Shown one piece after another: positions 23,046 through 33,587 of a stretch of DNA of 64,000 bases. The notes below the pieces were generated by a model. It ran no database searches. It saw only the letters and a program-made list of their open reading frames with translations, and was not told the DNA's origin. Origin of the DNA: RPQJ01 sp963732415. GTDB lineage: Bacteria > Pseudomonadota > Gammaproteobacteria > Steroidobacterales > Steroidobacteraceae. The position numbers and the translations under genes are program-made. The stretch spans positions 1-64,000 of the forward strand of contig CAVSZK010000012.1 in NCBI GenBank assembly GCA_963732415.1, given 5' to 3'. Numbering within the stretch: position 1 is the stretch's first letter; each line of letters starts with the position of its first letter.

Positions 23046-23939
23046 TTACTTTTCGGCACCCTCGCGGCTGAACAGTTCGTCGAGTTTTCGCTCGTACTCG
23101 TGGTAACCGAGCACCTCGTACAGCTCGGCGCGCGTCTGCATCCGGTCCAGCACGCTCTTCTGCGTGCCCTCGCGACGGATCGCGCCGTACACGGTTTCCG
23201 CCGCCTTCGACATCGCGCGGAATGCCGAGAGCGGATACAGCACCAGCTGCACGCCGGCACTCTGGAGTTCCGCGACAGTGAAGAGCGGCGTCTTGCCGAA
23301 CTCGGTGATGTTGGCCAGCACCGGCACTTTCACGGTGGCCGTGAACTGGCGGTACTCGTCGAGCGTGGTGAGCGCCTCGGCGAATATCATGTCGGCTCCT
23401 GCTTCGACGTATCTGCAGGCGCGGTCGATCGCCGCCTGCTGGCCCTCGACCGCGTGAGCGTCGGTGCGCGCCATGATGACGAACTGCGAGTCGGTGCGCC
23501 CGTCCACCGCAGCCTTGATGCGGTCTGCCATTTCCTCGCTGCTCACCAGCGCCTTGCCGGGTCGGTGGCCGCAGCGCTTGGCCTGCACCTGGTCCTCGAG
23601 GTGGCAGCCAGCAGCGCCGGAGCGGATAAGGTCCGAGATGGTGCGCGAGATGTTGAACGCCGCGCCCCAGCCGGTGTCGGCGTCCACCAGCAACGGCAGG
23701 TCCGTGGCGGAGCAGATCCGTCGCACGTCTTCGCAGACGTCGTTCAGGCTGGTGATGCCGAGGTCAGGAAGGCCGAACGACGTGTTGGCCACCCCTGCAC
23801 CTGAAAGGTAAAGCGCCCTGAAGCCGGCGCGTTCGGCGAGCAGCGCGCTGAATGCGTTGACCGTGCCGACGACCTGGAGTGGACGTTCGGCGGCCAGTGC
23901 GGTCCGGAGCCGGGCTCCTGCGGAGGCGGGTACGGTCAT
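23046..23939 (-). CDS. prpB: Methylisocitrate lyase
   Basis: PrpB cleaves 2-methylisocitrate to pyruvate and succinate. ATG 23939 gives [20 protein letters not shown] and 297 residues, the normal length, with AAAGGG as ribosome site; the open frame extends upstream but without homology. The catalytic KRCGHRPGK motif, the metal site [10 protein letters not shown] and EDQVQ are present. It is the first gene of the prpBC-acnD-prpF run. No prpR-type regulator gene is nearby. Confidence 0.96.
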   Translation of the reverse strand: MTVPASAGARLRTALAAERPLQVVGTVNAFSALLAERAGFRALYLSGAGVANTSFGLPDLGITSLNDVCEDVRRICSATDLPLLVDADTGWGAAFNISRTISDLIRSGAAGCHLEDQVQAKRCGHRPGKALVSSEEMADRIKAAVDGRTDSQFVIMARTDAHAVEGQQAAIDRACRYVEAGADMIFAEALTTLDEYRQFTATVKVPVLANITEFGKTPLFTVAELQSAGVQLVLYPLSAFRAMSKAAETVYGAIRREGTQKSVLDRMQTRAELYEVLGYHEYERKLDELFSREGAEK

Positions 23940-24148
23940 GGTTGGCCCTTTTCTTATCAGCGCGGTGTGGACCTGGGATGATAACGCAGCCCGCCCCGGG
24001 TGGCCCCCTCGACGAGAGTAGTACTGCCCACGATCCTGCCCGCCGAGGCCGCCCGACCAACGGATGGACCGGCATCCGTTTGCCAGGGCCTCAACCGCCA
24101 GCGCGTGAATGGGTTCCACGCTGCAGGTAGCATGCCGCCGGGGGGTCC

Positions 24149-24586
24149 ATGCGCTACTTCGAAGACATCGAGATCGGTTCGGTACAGACCGCGGGAATCC
24201 ACGAGCTGCGTGACGAGGACATCATCTCGTTCGCACGGCAGTGGGATCCCCAGCCCTGGCACGTGGACCCCGACGCCGCCGAGCGCTCGCCGATGAAGGG
24301 TCTCACGGCGTCGAGCGTCCATACCTATGCGGTTGCCGCGCTTCTGCTGAACCGGATGGAGCCCACTGCGGGGATCGCCTCGATCAAGCATGAGCTCGAG
24401 TTGCCGAACCCGGCGCGGCCTGGCGACCGGCTCACGCTCACGATGACCTGCGTCGACAAGCGTGCCTCGGAATCGAAGCCGGACCGCGGGCTCGTGACGT
24501 TCGACGGGGTGCTGGCGAACCAGCACGGTACCGTGGTACTCAGGCTGTGTTCGCTGATGATGGTGAAGACGCGGCCTGCGACCTGA
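24149..24586 (+). CDS. MaoC-like hotdog dehydratase domain protein
   Basis: The 145-residue protein begins [20 protein letters not shown] and has the MaoC pattern [20 protein letters not shown], where Asp and His match the hydratase active-site dyad, then [20 protein letters not shown]. Such proteins hydrate enoyl-CoA or act as thioester-binding accessory enzymes; the substrate cannot be read from sequence. GGGGGT lies just before the ATG. It is divergent from prpB with a 209-bp gap that should hold both promoters. Confidence 0.88.
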   Translation: MRYFEDIEIGSVQTAGIHELRDEDIISFARQWDPQPWHVDPDAAERSPMKGLTASSVHTYAVAALLLNRMEPTAGIASIKHELELPNPARPGDRLTLTMTCVDKRASESKPDRGLVTFDGVLANQHGTVVLRLCSLMMVKTRPAT

Positions 24587-24625
24587 GCCGGGCGGCAGAC
24601 TGGTGCCGGAATCCCGACACGGCGG

Positions 24626-25249
24626 CTAGACTGGCTCGCGCACCAGCTCGTCCAACCCGCCGACTCCCGCCGCGCCCAGCGTGTCCCTGACCCCGGCTCG
24701 ATCGCCGTCGGACCGGTTCTGGCTGGCCTTGAACTTGCCAACGAGCTCGGTGAGCTCGATCTCGAAACCGACGATAGCTCGGAGCATCGCGCTCACGTAG
24801 TCCGCCGGCGCATCGGAGACTGCCCACGGCGCCGGCCGATCTCGCTCGAAGCGATCGGCGAGCTGCGAAACAAGCTGATGCAGCCATGACTCGTCATCGA
24901 TGAAGCGGATCGTGCCGCGCGCGTGCACGACTGAATAGTTCCAGGTGGGCACGACCTTGCCGTCGGTGCGCTTCGACGGATAGCCGGACGGCGAAATGTA
25001 GGCATCCGCACCGTGGAAGACGACCAGCACTTCGGCCCCGTTGCTGGCACTGCGCCACAGCGGATTGGCACGCGCGACGTGTCCCTGCAGGGTGCCGTTG
25101 CTGCCGGAGTCGCGCGCCAGCAGCGTCGGTACGTGATCCACGACGGGCGTTCCATCCACGACACTCACCACCATGCCCAGCGGATGCCGCTCGATGAAGT
25201 CGTGGAGGACATCGAGGCGCCGTTCGCTGAACTTTTGTGGCAGGTACAT
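24626..25249 (-). CDS. FMN-binding negative transcriptional regulator, PaiB family
   Basis: The family has a split-barrel FMN-binding fold, and B. subtilis PaiB represses sporulation and protease genes. Family members begin MYIP, so I choose ATG 25249 (MYLPQKFSERRLDVLHDFI, 207 residues); ATG 25264 is a nearby alternative. Supporting motifs are FIERHPLGMVVSV, HVARANPLW, VVFHGADAYISPSGYPSKR and VPTWNYSVVHARG. It follows the TPR protein on the same strand with about 66 bp between them. What it regulates here is unknown. Confidence 0.88.
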   Translation of the reverse strand: MYLPQKFSERRLDVLHDFIERHPLGMVVSVVDGTPVVDHVPTLLARDSGSNGTLQGHVARANPLWRSASNGAEVLVVFHGADAYISPSGYPSKRTDGKVVPTWNYSVVHARGTIRFIDDESWLHQLVSQLADRFERDRPAPWAVSDAPADYVSAMLRAIVGFEIELTELVGKFKASQNRSDGDRAGVRDTLGAAGVGGLDELVREPV

Positions 25250-25315
25250 CCGGATAACCCGCATCAGGAGTCCGCCAGCGGCGGGGAATCGGCCCGCGCT
25301 GTCGCTCGCGGGCAA

Positions 25316-27133
25316 CTATTGTTTCGGCACACTGACGTTGAACTTGATCGCCTCGAGCTGCTCCGGCGCCATGCCCAGCCGTCGCAGCAGCGGCAACCAG
25401 CGTGGATCGTCGTGCATCACGGCAAAAAGCGGGAACACCGCGATCGCGCCCAGGTCCAGGTCGTGCTGCTGGGCTGCCTTTTCCAGCATCTCGAAGGCGC
25501 CGTCAACGTCACCGCGATCCGCCAGCACGGATGCCAGGGAGAACAGCTTCGTGTCCGGGTATTTCCGGATCCTCTCCGCCAACGCTGCGTCCGACTCGGC
25601 CTTCCGGCCGAGCCTCCAGTACGCGAACGCAAGACCGTCGAGCCGGAACACCTCGACCGGTTCCTTCTGGTATTCCTCGAGCGCTGCATTCACGTCGCCT
25701 TGCTGGACCAGCACATCCCCCAGGGCCGTGTGCTGCCAACCGGCATTCGGCGCCAGGCTCAGCAGCTTGTGGTATGCGGCAACGGACTTGTCGAATTGCC
25801 CGTTGTAGCGGTACGCCAAGCCCAGGCCGTCGTAGGAATTCACGTTCACAGGGTCTCGGGTTACGCCGTATTCACCGAGTGCGATCGCCAGGTCGAGCCG
25901 GCCCAGGCGCCGCGCGACTGCTGAGGCGATGGAGATGATTTCCGGGTTTGTCGGGTCAAGCGCCAGCGCCTGCTCCAGGTGCCGCGCCGCCGCCGCGTAG
26001 TCACGTTCGATCATTCCTTCGAAGAGTGCCTCGGTCGCATACGCCATCGCATTTTCGGGGTCGTGCCGGTGTGCTTTCTCGATCGCCTCGCGACCGCGGG
26101 CAAGGCCCTGGTCCATCGGAATCTGGTTGAGGTCCATCTGCCCGAAGTAGATGTTGGCAAGGTCGGTCCAGGCGGGTGCATAGGAAGGGTCGATCGCCAG
26201 CGCCTGCTCGAAGAGTGGAATCGCCTGCCGGTAGGCGGCCGGGCTGGCCTGGCGGGCGAGCGCGCGACCCTGCAGGACGAGCGCGTACGCCTTTGGATCA
26301 GTGACGCGGGCCTTTGGCGCATCCCGGAGCAGCGTGACCTTCAACTGCTCCACGACAGCCGCAGCAATCTCGTCCTGTACGGTGAACACGTCGGTCATCG
26401 TCCGGTCGTAGGTTTGCGACCAGAGATGCGAGCTGTCCGATGCCCGGATCAGCTGCGCGGTAATTCGCAACTTGTCGCCTGACTTGCGCACGCTGCCCTC
26501 GAGCACGTTGGCGACGTTGAGCTTCTGCGCGATCTCGGCGATATCAACTTCCTTGCCCTTGAACGAAAACGACGAGGTGCGCGCTATCACCCGCAACTGC
26601 GGCACTTTCGCCAGCAGGTTCAGCAGCTCCTCGGAGATGCCGTCGGCGAAGTATTCCTGGTCCCCGGCCTCGCTCATGTCCACGAACGGCAGCACGGCGA
26701 CCGAGCGATCATCACCGGACTCGGCGGGTACCGTGTCGGATTGCGCGCCCGGCGTCGCCCTTGCAATCACCGTCGTATGCGATTCGGTGGCCGGCCGGAA
26801 CTCATGAAAGGCGTAGAGCCCGATCGCCAACACCAGCAACCCGATGATCACGTAGTCCAGGCGGCGGGCCGTGTGCTGCGTGACGGACGTCGAAGGCTCG
26901 ACCTCGCTCTCGCGCTTCAGGCCCTCGGGCGTTAGTTCATAGATCCACGAGAACATCACCACGAAGGGGAAGGCGATAACGCCGATCCATAGCACGACCG
27001 GCCCGACCCAGTCCGGCAGGTGCAGCATCGGCGCCACCGTCGCGGTGACTTCCGTGACGATCCAGCCCAGCGCCAGGTAGGCGACGCTCACCCGGAAGAC
27101 GTTGCGGCGCTTGAGCTCGGCGAACAGGGACAA
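25316..27133 (-). CDS. Membrane protein with TolB-like and TPR domains
   Basis: The start must be TTG 27133 because an in-frame TGA lies 21 bases upstream with no ATG or GTG between; GAGAGG precedes it. The 605-residue protein opens SLFAELKRRNVFRVSVAYLA, has three membrane segments within the first 115 residues, then a TolB/FlgO-like region starting SVAVLPFVDMSEAGDQEYFA around residue 145 (ANVLEGSVRKSGDKLRITAQ). The rest is a string of TPR helices. Such proteins often accompany adenylate-cyclase-type or kinase signalling modules and may bind partner proteins; no cyclase or DNA-binding domain is present here. Confidence 0.88.
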   Translation of the reverse strand: MSLFAELKRRNVFRVSVAYLALGWIVTEVTATVAPMLHLPDWVGPVVLWIGVIAFPFVVMFSWIYELTPEGLKRESEVEPSTSVTQHTARRLDYVIIGLLVLAIGLYAFHEFRPATESHTTVIARATPGAQSDTVPAESGDDRSVAVLPFVDMSEAGDQEYFADGISEELLNLLAKVPQLRVIARTSSFSFKGKEVDIAEIAQKLNVANVLEGSVRKSGDKLRITAQLIRASDSSHLWSQTYDRTMTDVFTVQDEIAAAVVEQLKVTLLRDAPKARVTDPKAYALVLQGRALARQASPAAYRQAIPLFEQALAIDPSYAPAWTDLANIYFGQMDLNQIPMDQGLARGREAIEKAHRHDPENAMAYATEALFEGMIERDYAAAARHLEQALALDPTNPEIISIASAVARRLGRLDLAIALGEYGVTRDPVNVNSYDGLGLAYRYNGQFDKSVAAYHKLLSLAPNAGWQHTALGDVLVQQGDVNAALEEYQKEPVEVFRLDGLAFAYWRLGRKAESDAALAERIRKYPDTKLFSLASVLADRGDVDGAFEMLEKAAQQHDLDLGAIAVFPLFAVMHDDPRWLPLLRRLGMAPEQLEAIKFNVSVPKQ

Positions 27134-27199
27134 CGGCGCGCCTCTCGCGGCTCATGGATGGCGTGAGCGTAGCAACTTACCGAAGGGATACCAAACGGC

Positions 27200-29107
27200 C
27201 TACGCCGGTCCCAGCATCCCCGCCTTGCGCAGTTCCTCGACGATCGCGGTCGCCGATTCCTCGGCGGCGGCGTGCGTCGTGTCGATGTAGATCTCCGGGT
27301 TCTCCGGCGGCTCGTACGGCGAGTCGATACCGGTGAAGTTCTTCAGCTCCCCGCGGCGCGCCTTGCCGTAGAGGCCCTTCACGTCGCGAGCCTCGGCCAC
27401 CGCGAGTGGCGTGTCCACATGAACCTCGAAGAACTCGCCCGGCTCGAACAGGCTACGCGCCATGCGGCGCTCGGCACGGAACGGCGAGATGAACGACACC
27501 ATCACGATGAGTCCGGCGTCCGCCATTAGCTTGGCGACCTCCGCAACACGGCGGATGTTCTCTACCCGATCGGTGTCGGTGAAACCGAGGTCGCGATTGA
27601 GTCCGTGGCGCACGTTGTCGCCGTCGAGCAAATAGGTGTGTTTGCCGAGTGACAGCAGCTGCTTCTCGACCAGGTTCGCGATCGTGGACTTGCCGGCACC
27701 CGACAGGCCGGTGAGCCACAGCACGCAGGCCTTCTGGCCTTTCTGGGCGGCGCGCGCCGCCTTGTGCACATCGACAGCCTGCCAGTGGATATTCTGCGAG
27801 CGGCGCAGCGCGAAGTGCACCAGCCCGGCACCGACGGTGGCGTTCGTCAACCGGTCGATCAGGATGAAGCCGCCGGTGTCGCGATTTTCCGCGTAGGGAT
27901 CGAAGGCGACCGGCTGGTCGAGCGACAGGTTGCAGATGCCGATCTCGTTCAGTTCGAGCTTCTTCGCCGCGAGATGCTCCAGCGTGTTGACGTTGACCTT
28001 GTACTTGGGCTCGGTGATGGTCGCCGTCACCTGGCGTGTGCCGATCTTCATCCAGTACGGACGCCCGGGCAGCATCGGCTCGTCGGACATCCAGACGACA
28101 GTGACCTCGAACTGGTCGGCAACGCCGGGCGGCGCCTTGGTGGTCGCGAGCACGTCGCCACGGCTTACGTCGATTTCGTCTTCGAGCGTGATGGTGACGG
28201 CCTGGCCGGCCACGGCGCTGTCGAGGTCGCCGTCGAGCGTGACGATGCGCGCCACGCGGCTTTCACGGCCCGAGGGCAGCACGCGCAGCTTCTCGCCCTT
28301 CGCCAGCGTGCCGCTCACGATCGTGCCGGCAAAGCCGCGGAAATCCAGGTTCGGGCGGTTGACCCACTGCACCGGCAGGCGGAATGGCTGGTGCTGCACT
28401 TTATCCTCGATCTCCACGGCCTCCAGGTAACCCATCAGCGTCGGCCCGTGGTACCAGCCCATGTGCTCGCTCGGGTCCTTGATGTTGTCGCCCCTCAAGC
28501 CCGACACCGGGATCGCGACCACGTCGTCCAGGCCGATCTGCCGGGCGAATTCCCGGTACTCGGACACGATCGCGTCGAAGGTTTCCTGCGAATAGCCGAC
28601 CAGGTCCATCTTGTTGATCGCGAGCACCACCTTGCGGATGCCGAGCAACGAGACCAGGTAGCTGTGCCGTCGCGTCTGGATCAGCACGCCTTTGCGCGCG
28701 TCGACCAGGATCACCGCGAGGTCGGCGGTGGACGCGCCGGTGACCATGTTGCGCGTGTACTGCTCGTGCCCCGGCGTGTCGGCGACGATGAACTTGCGCT
28801 TGTCGGTCGAGAAGAAGCGGTAGGCCACATCGATCGTGATGCCCTGCTCGCGTTCGGCCGCGAGGCCGTCAACCAGCAGCGCGAAATCGAGTTCGCCGCC
28901 CTGGGTGCCGACTTTCTTCGAGTCCGCCTCGAGCGCGGTGAGCTGGTCCTCGAAGATCATCTTCGAGTCGTAGAGCAGGCGGCCGATCAGCGTCGACTTG
29001 CCGTCGTCGACGCTGCCGCAGGTGATGAACCTGAGCAGGCTCTTGTGTTCGTGCTGGTGCAGGTAGGCCTCGATGTCCTGCCCGATCAGGTCGGAGACGT
29101 GTGCCAT
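27200..29107 (-). CDS. cysNC: Bifunctional sulfate adenylyltransferase GTPase subunit / adenylylsulfate kinase
   Basis: CysN drives APS synthesis with GTP, and the fused CysC phosphorylates APS to PAPS. ATG 29107 ([20 protein letters not shown]) gives 635 residues. The GTPase part has Walker [34 protein letters not shown] and NKMDLV; the kinase part from about residue 440 has [19 protein letters not shown] and [16 protein letters not shown]. Its ATG overlaps the cysD TGA by one base. No cysH or cysJI lies nearby. Confidence 0.97.
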   Translation of the reverse strand: MAHVSDLIGQDIEAYLHQHEHKSLLRFITCGSVDDGKSTLIGRLLYDSKMIFEDQLTALEADSKKVGTQGGELDFALLVDGLAAEREQGITIDVAYRFFSTDKRKFIVADTPGHEQYTRNMVTGASTADLAVILVDARKGVLIQTRRHSYLVSLLGIRKVVLAINKMDLVGYSQETFDAIVSEYREFARQIGLDDVVAIPVSGLRGDNIKDPSEHMGWYHGPTLMGYLEAVEIEDKVQHQPFRLPVQWVNRPNLDFRGFAGTIVSGTLAKGEKLRVLPSGRESRVARIVTLDGDLDSAVAGQAVTITLEDEIDVSRGDVLATTKAPPGVADQFEVTVVWMSDEPMLPGRPYWMKIGTRQVTATITEPKYKVNVNTLEHLAAKKLELNEIGICNLSLDQPVAFDPYAENRDTGGFILIDRLTNATVGAGLVHFALRRSQNIHWQAVDVHKAARAAQKGQKACVLWLTGLSGAGKSTIANLVEKQLLSLGKHTYLLDGDNVRHGLNRDLGFTDTDRVENIRRVAEVAKLMADAGLIVMVSFISPFRAERRMARSLFEPGEFFEVHVDTPLAVAEARDVKGLYGKARRGELKNFTGIDSPYEPPENPEIYIDTTHAAAEESATAIVEELRKAGMLGPA

Positions 29108-30039
29108 CAGAAGTACCCCTCCTGCTTCTTCTTTTCCATCGACGCCGACTGGTCGTGGTCGATGACACGACCCTGGCGCTCCGAACTGGTCGTGAGCAGC
29201 ATTTCCTGGATGATCGCCGGCAGCGTGTCGGCGTGGCTCTCGATCGCCCCGGTGAGCGGGTAGCAGCCGAGCGTGCGGAAGCGGACTTTCCGGCGCATCG
29301 GCGTCTCGCCCGGGTGCAGGGGCATGCGCTCGTCGTCCACCATGATCAGCGTACCGTCGCGTTCCACCACCGGGCGGTCGGCCGCGAAATACAGTGGCAC
29401 GATCGGGATGTTGCGCAGGTAGATGTACTGCCAGATGTCGAGCTCGGTCCAGTTCGACATCGGAAACACGCGGATCGACTCGCCCTTGTGCTTGCGCGTG
29501 TTGTAGATGCGCCAGAGTTCGGGGCGCTGGTTCTTCGGATCCCAGCGGTGCTGCGCCGAACGGAACGAAAAGATCCGCTCCTTGGCGCGGCTCTTCTCCT
29601 CGTCGCGCCGCGCGCCGCCAAAGGCCGCATCGAAGCCGTAGAGGTCGAGCGCCTGCTTCAGCGCCTGGGTCTTCATCACGTCGGTATGGATCGCCGAGCC
29701 GTGCGTGAACGGGTTGATGCCCTTCTCGATGCCGTCCGGGTTGGTGTAGGTGAGCAGCTCGAGGCCGAGCTCGTTCACCATGCGCGCGCGGAACGCGTAC
29801 ATTTCCCGGAACTTCCAGCGCGTGTCCACGTGCAGCAGCGGGAACGGCGGCTTGGCCGGGTAGAAGGCCTTCATCGCGACGTGCAGCATCGCGGCGCTGT
29901 CCTTGCCGATGGAGTAGAGCATCACCGGCTTGTCGCACTCCGCGACCACCTCGCGCATGATCTCGATTGCCTCCGCCTCGAGGCGCTCGAGGTGCGTGAG
30001 CGTGTGCGTCGGCAGGTCTTTCGTCTCGGTGCTGGTCAC
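29107..30039 (-). CDS. cysD: Sulfate adenylyltransferase small subunit
   Basis: CysD is the ATP sulfurylase subunit that forms adenylyl sulfate. GTG 30039 with GAGG upstream gives 310 residues (E. coli 302); longer forms of the frame run into the upstream gene. Motifs include the PP-loop [32 protein letters not shown] and [20 protein letters not shown]. The GTG overlaps the stop of the upstream oxidoreductase gene (GTGA), so the three genes are probably translated together. Confidence 0.97.
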   Translation of the reverse strand: MTSTETKDLPTHTLTHLERLEAEAIEIMREVVAECDKPVMLYSIGKDSAAMLHVAMKAFYPAKPPFPLLHVDTRWKFREMYAFRARMVNELGLELLTYTNPDGIEKGINPFTHGSAIHTDVMKTQALKQALDLYGFDAAFGGARRDEEKSRAKERIFSFRSAQHRWDPKNQRPELWRIYNTRKHKGESIRVFPMSNWTELDIWQYIYLRNIPIVPLYFAADRPVVERDGTLIMVDDERMPLHPGETPMRRKVRFRTLGCYPLTGAIESHADTLPAIIQEMLLTTSSERQGRVIDHDQSASMEKKKQEGYF

Positions 30040-31025
30040 GGAATCCTCACCACGGTCCGGCCGGTCACCCGGCCCTGGATGTAATCTTCGAACTGCGCGG
30101 GCAACTCGTCGAAGCCCACGATCTTCGTGCATATCCGGTCGAGCGCCGCCGGCCGCAGGTCGGTCGCGATGCGCCGCCAGACCTCGAGCCGGAGCGCCCG
30201 GGGCGTCAGCACGGAATTGATCCCGAGCAGGTTAACGCCGCGCAGGATGAAAGGCATGACCGTCGTCACAAGTTCGGCACTGCCCGCGAGCCCGATGCTG
30301 GCGATGTTGCCCCACTGGTCCACCGTGCGCGTGAGCCAGGTGAGCAGCGGGCCGCCGACGTTGTCCACCGCGCCGGCCCACAGTGCCTTTTCCATCGGTT
30401 TCGAGCCCAGGTCGATGTCCTGTCGGCGCAGCACGCGCGCCGCGCCGATATCGCGCAGGTAGTCGTCGGCCTCCGCCTTGCCGCTCACCGCCACGACCTC
30501 GTAACCGCGGCCGGCCAGCATGCTGATCGCGAGGCTGCCGACGCCGCCGGTCGCGCCGGTGACCACCACCGGGCCGTTCTCAGGCTGCTGGCCGTTCTGC
30601 TCCATCCGGTGCACGGCCAGCGCGGCGGTGAATCCTGCCGTGCCGAGCTTCATCGCGTCGAGCGCGCTGATACCGGCGGGCAGAGGAATCACCGAGTCGC
30701 CCGGCAGGCGGGCGAATTCCGCATAGCCGCCGTCCCGGGTCTCGGAAAGGCCGCAGCCAGTGACCAGCACCTGCTGCCCCGGCGCGAACCGCGCGTCGGT
30801 GGAACTCACGACCTCGCCGGCCAGGTCGATTCCGCCGACCAGCGGGTAGCGACGCAGGATGCGGCCCTTGCCGGTTGCAGCGAGCGCATCCTTGAAGTTG
30901 ATGTCGGAGTGGCTGACGCGCACCACGACCTCGCCCGGGCCCAGGTCATCCAGTGTTATCTGGTCGAACCGGGCAACGATGCGACGGTCGATCTCGTGGA
31001 TACGGAAGGCGCGGAATGATGTCAT
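30036..31025 (-). CDS. acuI: YhdH/AcuI-family quinone oxidoreductase (probable acrylyl-CoA reductase)
   Basis: The 329-residue medium-chain dehydrogenase has the AcuI/YhdH pattern: [58 protein letters not shown] and the NADPH site [20 protein letters not shown]. No zinc-ligand set is seen. AcuI-type enzymes reduce acrylyl-CoA to propionyl-CoA with NADPH, which would feed the prp pathway 6 kb away; substrate is inferred. It overlaps cysD by four bases. Confidence 0.85.
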   Translation of the reverse strand: MTSFRAFRIHEIDRRIVARFDQITLDDLGPGEVVVRVSHSDINFKDALAATGKGRILRRYPLVGGIDLAGEVVSSTDARFAPGQQVLVTGCGLSETRDGGYAEFARLPGDSVIPLPAGISALDAMKLGTAGFTAALAVHRMEQNGQQPENGPVVVTGATGGVGSLAISMLAGRGYEVVAVSGKAEADDYLRDIGAARVLRRQDIDLGSKPMEKALWAGAVDNVGGPLLTWLTRTVDQWGNIASIGLAGSAELVTTVMPFILRGVNLLGINSVLTPRALRLEVWRRIATDLRPAALDRICTKIVGFDELPAQFEDYIQGRVTGRTVVRIP

Positions 31026-31124
31026 GGTTGGTAACCGGCAGGGATTGGGCTGACGAAACGCGTCAAGTTGGAGAGAGTACGGCCAGGCGTGGCGGATTGT
31101 GGCGGGCTGGACCTGGTGTGCGCC

Positions 31125-32093
31125 TCAGCTGCGATCCAGCCAGACTTCGAGCCCGGCGGTGTTCAGCCGCACGTCATCGTCGATCAGCAAGTGTCGTTGC
31201 TGTTCGCTCAACCCGCAGCCGTGGGCGTCCAGGCGGGTGTCGAAATACGCATACATGTCGGCCGCGATCCGGGCACCGCGGTCGGCCGCCGCGGAATGCT
31301 GGCGGGCGATGCGCACCAGCCCGTCTAGGTTGTCGTGCAGCTCGCGCTCGAGGCGCTCGAGCTCGGTCACCGGGCCGAAGTGCGTCTGGTAGATCGTCTT
31401 CGGGTCGTAGGACATCATTCGCCGGATCGTCGAATGCAGCGCATCCGGATCGAAGTGCACGGGCGTGGTCGTAGGCAGCATGAACGGCCCGGACTCGGTG
31501 TCCAGTTCGCGGTAGCAGATTCCGAAGTTGTCACCGGCGAAGACCGCGCGGTAGTCGAGGTCGATCGGGCAGTGGTGGTGCCTTGCATGGCCGGGCGCGT
31601 CGATGAACTCGAAGGTCCTGTGGCCCAGGCGTATGCGCTGCCGATCCTCGGTGACGATCACGCGCTCCGCCGGGATCGGGAGGATCTCGCCGTAAAGCTC
31701 TTGGTACTTCGCCTCGCCGTAGACCGCGATGGACCCGGCGATCAGCCTGGTAGGGTCGATGAGGTGCGGTGCGCCACGCGGATGCAGCACCGCCATTGCG
31801 TTTGGCAGCGCCTCGATCAGTTGCCCGGCGCCGCCCGCGTGGTCGAGGTGCACGTGCGTCAGGAATACGTAGTCCACCTGGTCGCGCGCAATCCCGAGTT
31901 CGTCGAGCGCGCTGAGCAGCCGTGGTGCCGCCGGAGCGGCGCCGGTATCCACGAATGCCGCTCGACCGTCGTCCACGACCAGGTGGCTCGCGGCGAGGCC
32001 GGGCCGCGCGTAAAGCGTGTCGATCAGGTAGACGCCGTCGCCGACCGGGACGGCCAGGGGAGCGGTACCCGCCCGGCTCAGCTGCCCGGGCAC
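31125..32093 (-). CDS. Metallo-beta-lactamase-fold hydrolase
   Basis: The best start is GTG 32093, which overlaps the cytochrome c gene by 16 bases and gives 322 residues (VPGQLSRAGTAPLAVPVGDG); more upstream parts of the frame are antisense-like shadow. The dinuclear metal site is clear: HVHLDHAGG, then APGHARHHHCPIDLDYRAVF and AGDNFGICYR, then YQTHFGPV. The family hydrolyses many esters, thioesters and lactones, and the substrate is not evident. No signal peptide is seen, so it is likely cytoplasmic. Confidence 0.88.
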   Translation of the reverse strand: MPGQLSRAGTAPLAVPVGDGVYLIDTLYARPGLAASHLVVDDGRAAFVDTGAAPAAPRLLSALDELGIARDQVDYVFLTHVHLDHAGGAGQLIEALPNAMAVLHPRGAPHLIDPTRLIAGSIAVYGEAKYQELYGEILPIPAERVIVTEDRQRIRLGHRTFEFIDAPGHARHHHCPIDLDYRAVFAGDNFGICYRELDTESGPFMLPTTTPVHFDPDALHSTIRRMMSYDPKTIYQTHFGPVTELERLERELHDNLDGLVRIARQHSAAADRGARIAADMYAYFDTRLDAHGCGLSEQQRHLLIDDDVRLNTAGLEVWLDRS

Positions 32094-32707
32094 TTGCCAG
32101 CGTCGCGAATCTCGTTGGTCGCGCACAGGCCCGGGCGCTGTTGCGAGTAGTACTGCGCGAGCGCCCTGATGTCGGCGTCGGTCAACGGACCGCCCATGCC
32201 GCCCATCACGGCGTTCTTGCGCCGGCCCGCCCGGTAGGCCTGCAGGGCCTGCTCGATGTAGTCGGCATGCTGGCCGGCGAGATTCGGATACTCCGGCATG
32301 ATGCCAATTCCGTCGCTGCCGTGACATGCGACGCAGGTCTGGCCCGCCTTTGGTACCGTGCCCACCGCGCGGCCAGTTGGCTTGAGCTCCTGGCCGCTCA
32401 GGTAGGCCGCGATGTCCTGCATGTCCTGGTCCGACATCGTGATTGCCTGGGCGTGCATCGTGGCGTGCGGACGCTCCTGGCTGGCGTATGACTTCAGCGC
32501 CACCACCAGGTATGCGACGTGCTGCCCGCCGAGCTTTGGCACTCTGTAGACGGGGAAAGCATTCCTGTAGTTCGGGATGCCGTGGCAACCCTGGCAGGTA
32601 TAGGCCAACTTGGCGCCACGGGCCACATCCGCGGCCGAAGCCAGGGCGGGTGCAGCCAGCGCCGCGATGGTCAGGCTCAGCGCGAGCCAGGCCGATCTCG
32701 AGGTCAT
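32078..32707 (-). CDS. Periplasmic diheme cytochrome c (c4-like)
   Basis: ATG 32707 is preferred over ATG 32719 because GGAG lies eight bases upstream of it. The 209-residue product has a signal peptide ending ALASA and two heme-attachment motifs, CQGCH and CVACH, in tandem cytochrome c domains with MSDQDMQDIAAYLSGQ and LTDADIRALAQYYSQQ helices. It probably shuttles electrons to a terminal oxidase or other periplasmic partner. The C-terminus contains an extra Cys pair (LCATNEIRDAGKC) outside the heme motifs. Confidence 0.93.
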   Translation of the reverse strand: MTSRSAWLALSLTIAALAAPALASAADVARGAKLAYTCQGCHGIPNYRNAFPVYRVPKLGGQHVAYLVVALKSYASQERPHATMHAQAITMSDQDMQDIAAYLSGQELKPTGRAVGTVPKAGQTCVACHGSDGIGIMPEYPNLAGQHADYIEQALQAYRAGRRKNAVMGGMGGPLTDADIRALAQYYSQQRPGLCATNEIRDAGKCPGS

Positions 32708-32867
32708 TTTAAGCTCCATGCGGCAATCGGCCTCCCCCGGGCCGAAGGGCCGGCATGTTAATCAAAAGCGTTTCGGTAGTCGAATGGCGCCCGGTAGGAC
32801 GGCTGCCCCGCGGGAATGTCATAGTCTCGACGCCGATTCGAAGACCCGGCCGACTAAGGAGTGAACC

Positions 32868-33587
32868 ATGGCGATGCGTGAGTTTGTGTTTTGCGGGTTG
32901 CTGGCCGCGCTGGCAATTCCGGCGGGGTCCGCGCTGGCCGAGGATGGACGGCCCCGCACCGTGAGCGTGACCGGGCAGGGCCAGGTAACCGCGCAGCCGG
33001 ACATGGCCCGGGTCACGCTGGGCGTCGAGGCCCGGCGCCCTGACCTGGCCGATGCGCGCTCGACGGTCACCAGGGCCGTGGACCGGCTGCTGGCACTTAC
33101 GAAAGAACTCGCTATCGACCCGAAGTACGTCAACGCCACCGGCCTGCAGGTCCAGCCCGATTACACCTGGAACGAGCAGGCCCGGAAGCAGGAGCTGCAG
33201 GGCTACGTGGTCAGCCGTCAGGTGGAAGTGGAGCTGCGCGATCTCGACAAGCTCGGAACGCTGCTGGAACGCGCGGTCAGCGCGGGCGCCAACCAGATCG
33301 GCGGCGCGTCGCTCGACTCGACCCACCGCAAGGAACTCGAACGACAAGCCATGACCGTCGCTGTCCAGGATGGGCGGCTGAACGCGGAAACCCTGGCCCG
33401 AGCAGCCGGCGTCCAGCTCGGTACGGTGCGCACGCTGAATGCGTCGTCATCGTCGCCGCCGATGCCCATGTACCGCATGGCCGCCGCCGACATGGCGGCT
33501 CCGGCACCGCCGGAGGCAACCTACCAGACGGGCGACATGACATTCGCGGCGCAAGTCTCGGCCGAGTACGACCTGGTCATTAAATAA
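32868..33587 (+). CDS. SIMPL domain (DUF541) periplasmic protein
   Basis: The 239-residue protein has a signal peptide (MAMREFVFCGLLAALAIPAG) and the family opening RTVSVTGQGQVTAQPDMARV, followed by VEARRPDLADARSTVTRAVD and the later strand GYVVSRQVEVELRDLDKLGT. SIMPL proteins (oxidative-stress protein YggE in E. coli) act in the periplasm by an unresolved mechanism. TAAGGAG precedes the ATG. It is divergent from the cytochrome c gene. Confidence 0.92.
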   Translation: MAMREFVFCGLLAALAIPAGSALAEDGRPRTVSVTGQGQVTAQPDMARVTLGVEARRPDLADARSTVTRAVDRLLALTKELAIDPKYVNATGLQVQPDYTWNEQARKQELQGYVVSRQVEVELRDLDKLGTLLERAVSAGANQIGGASLDSTHRKELERQAMTVAVQDGRLNAETLARAAGVQLGTVRTLNASSSSPPMPMYRMAAADMAAPAPPEATYQTGDMTFAAQVSAEYDLVIK

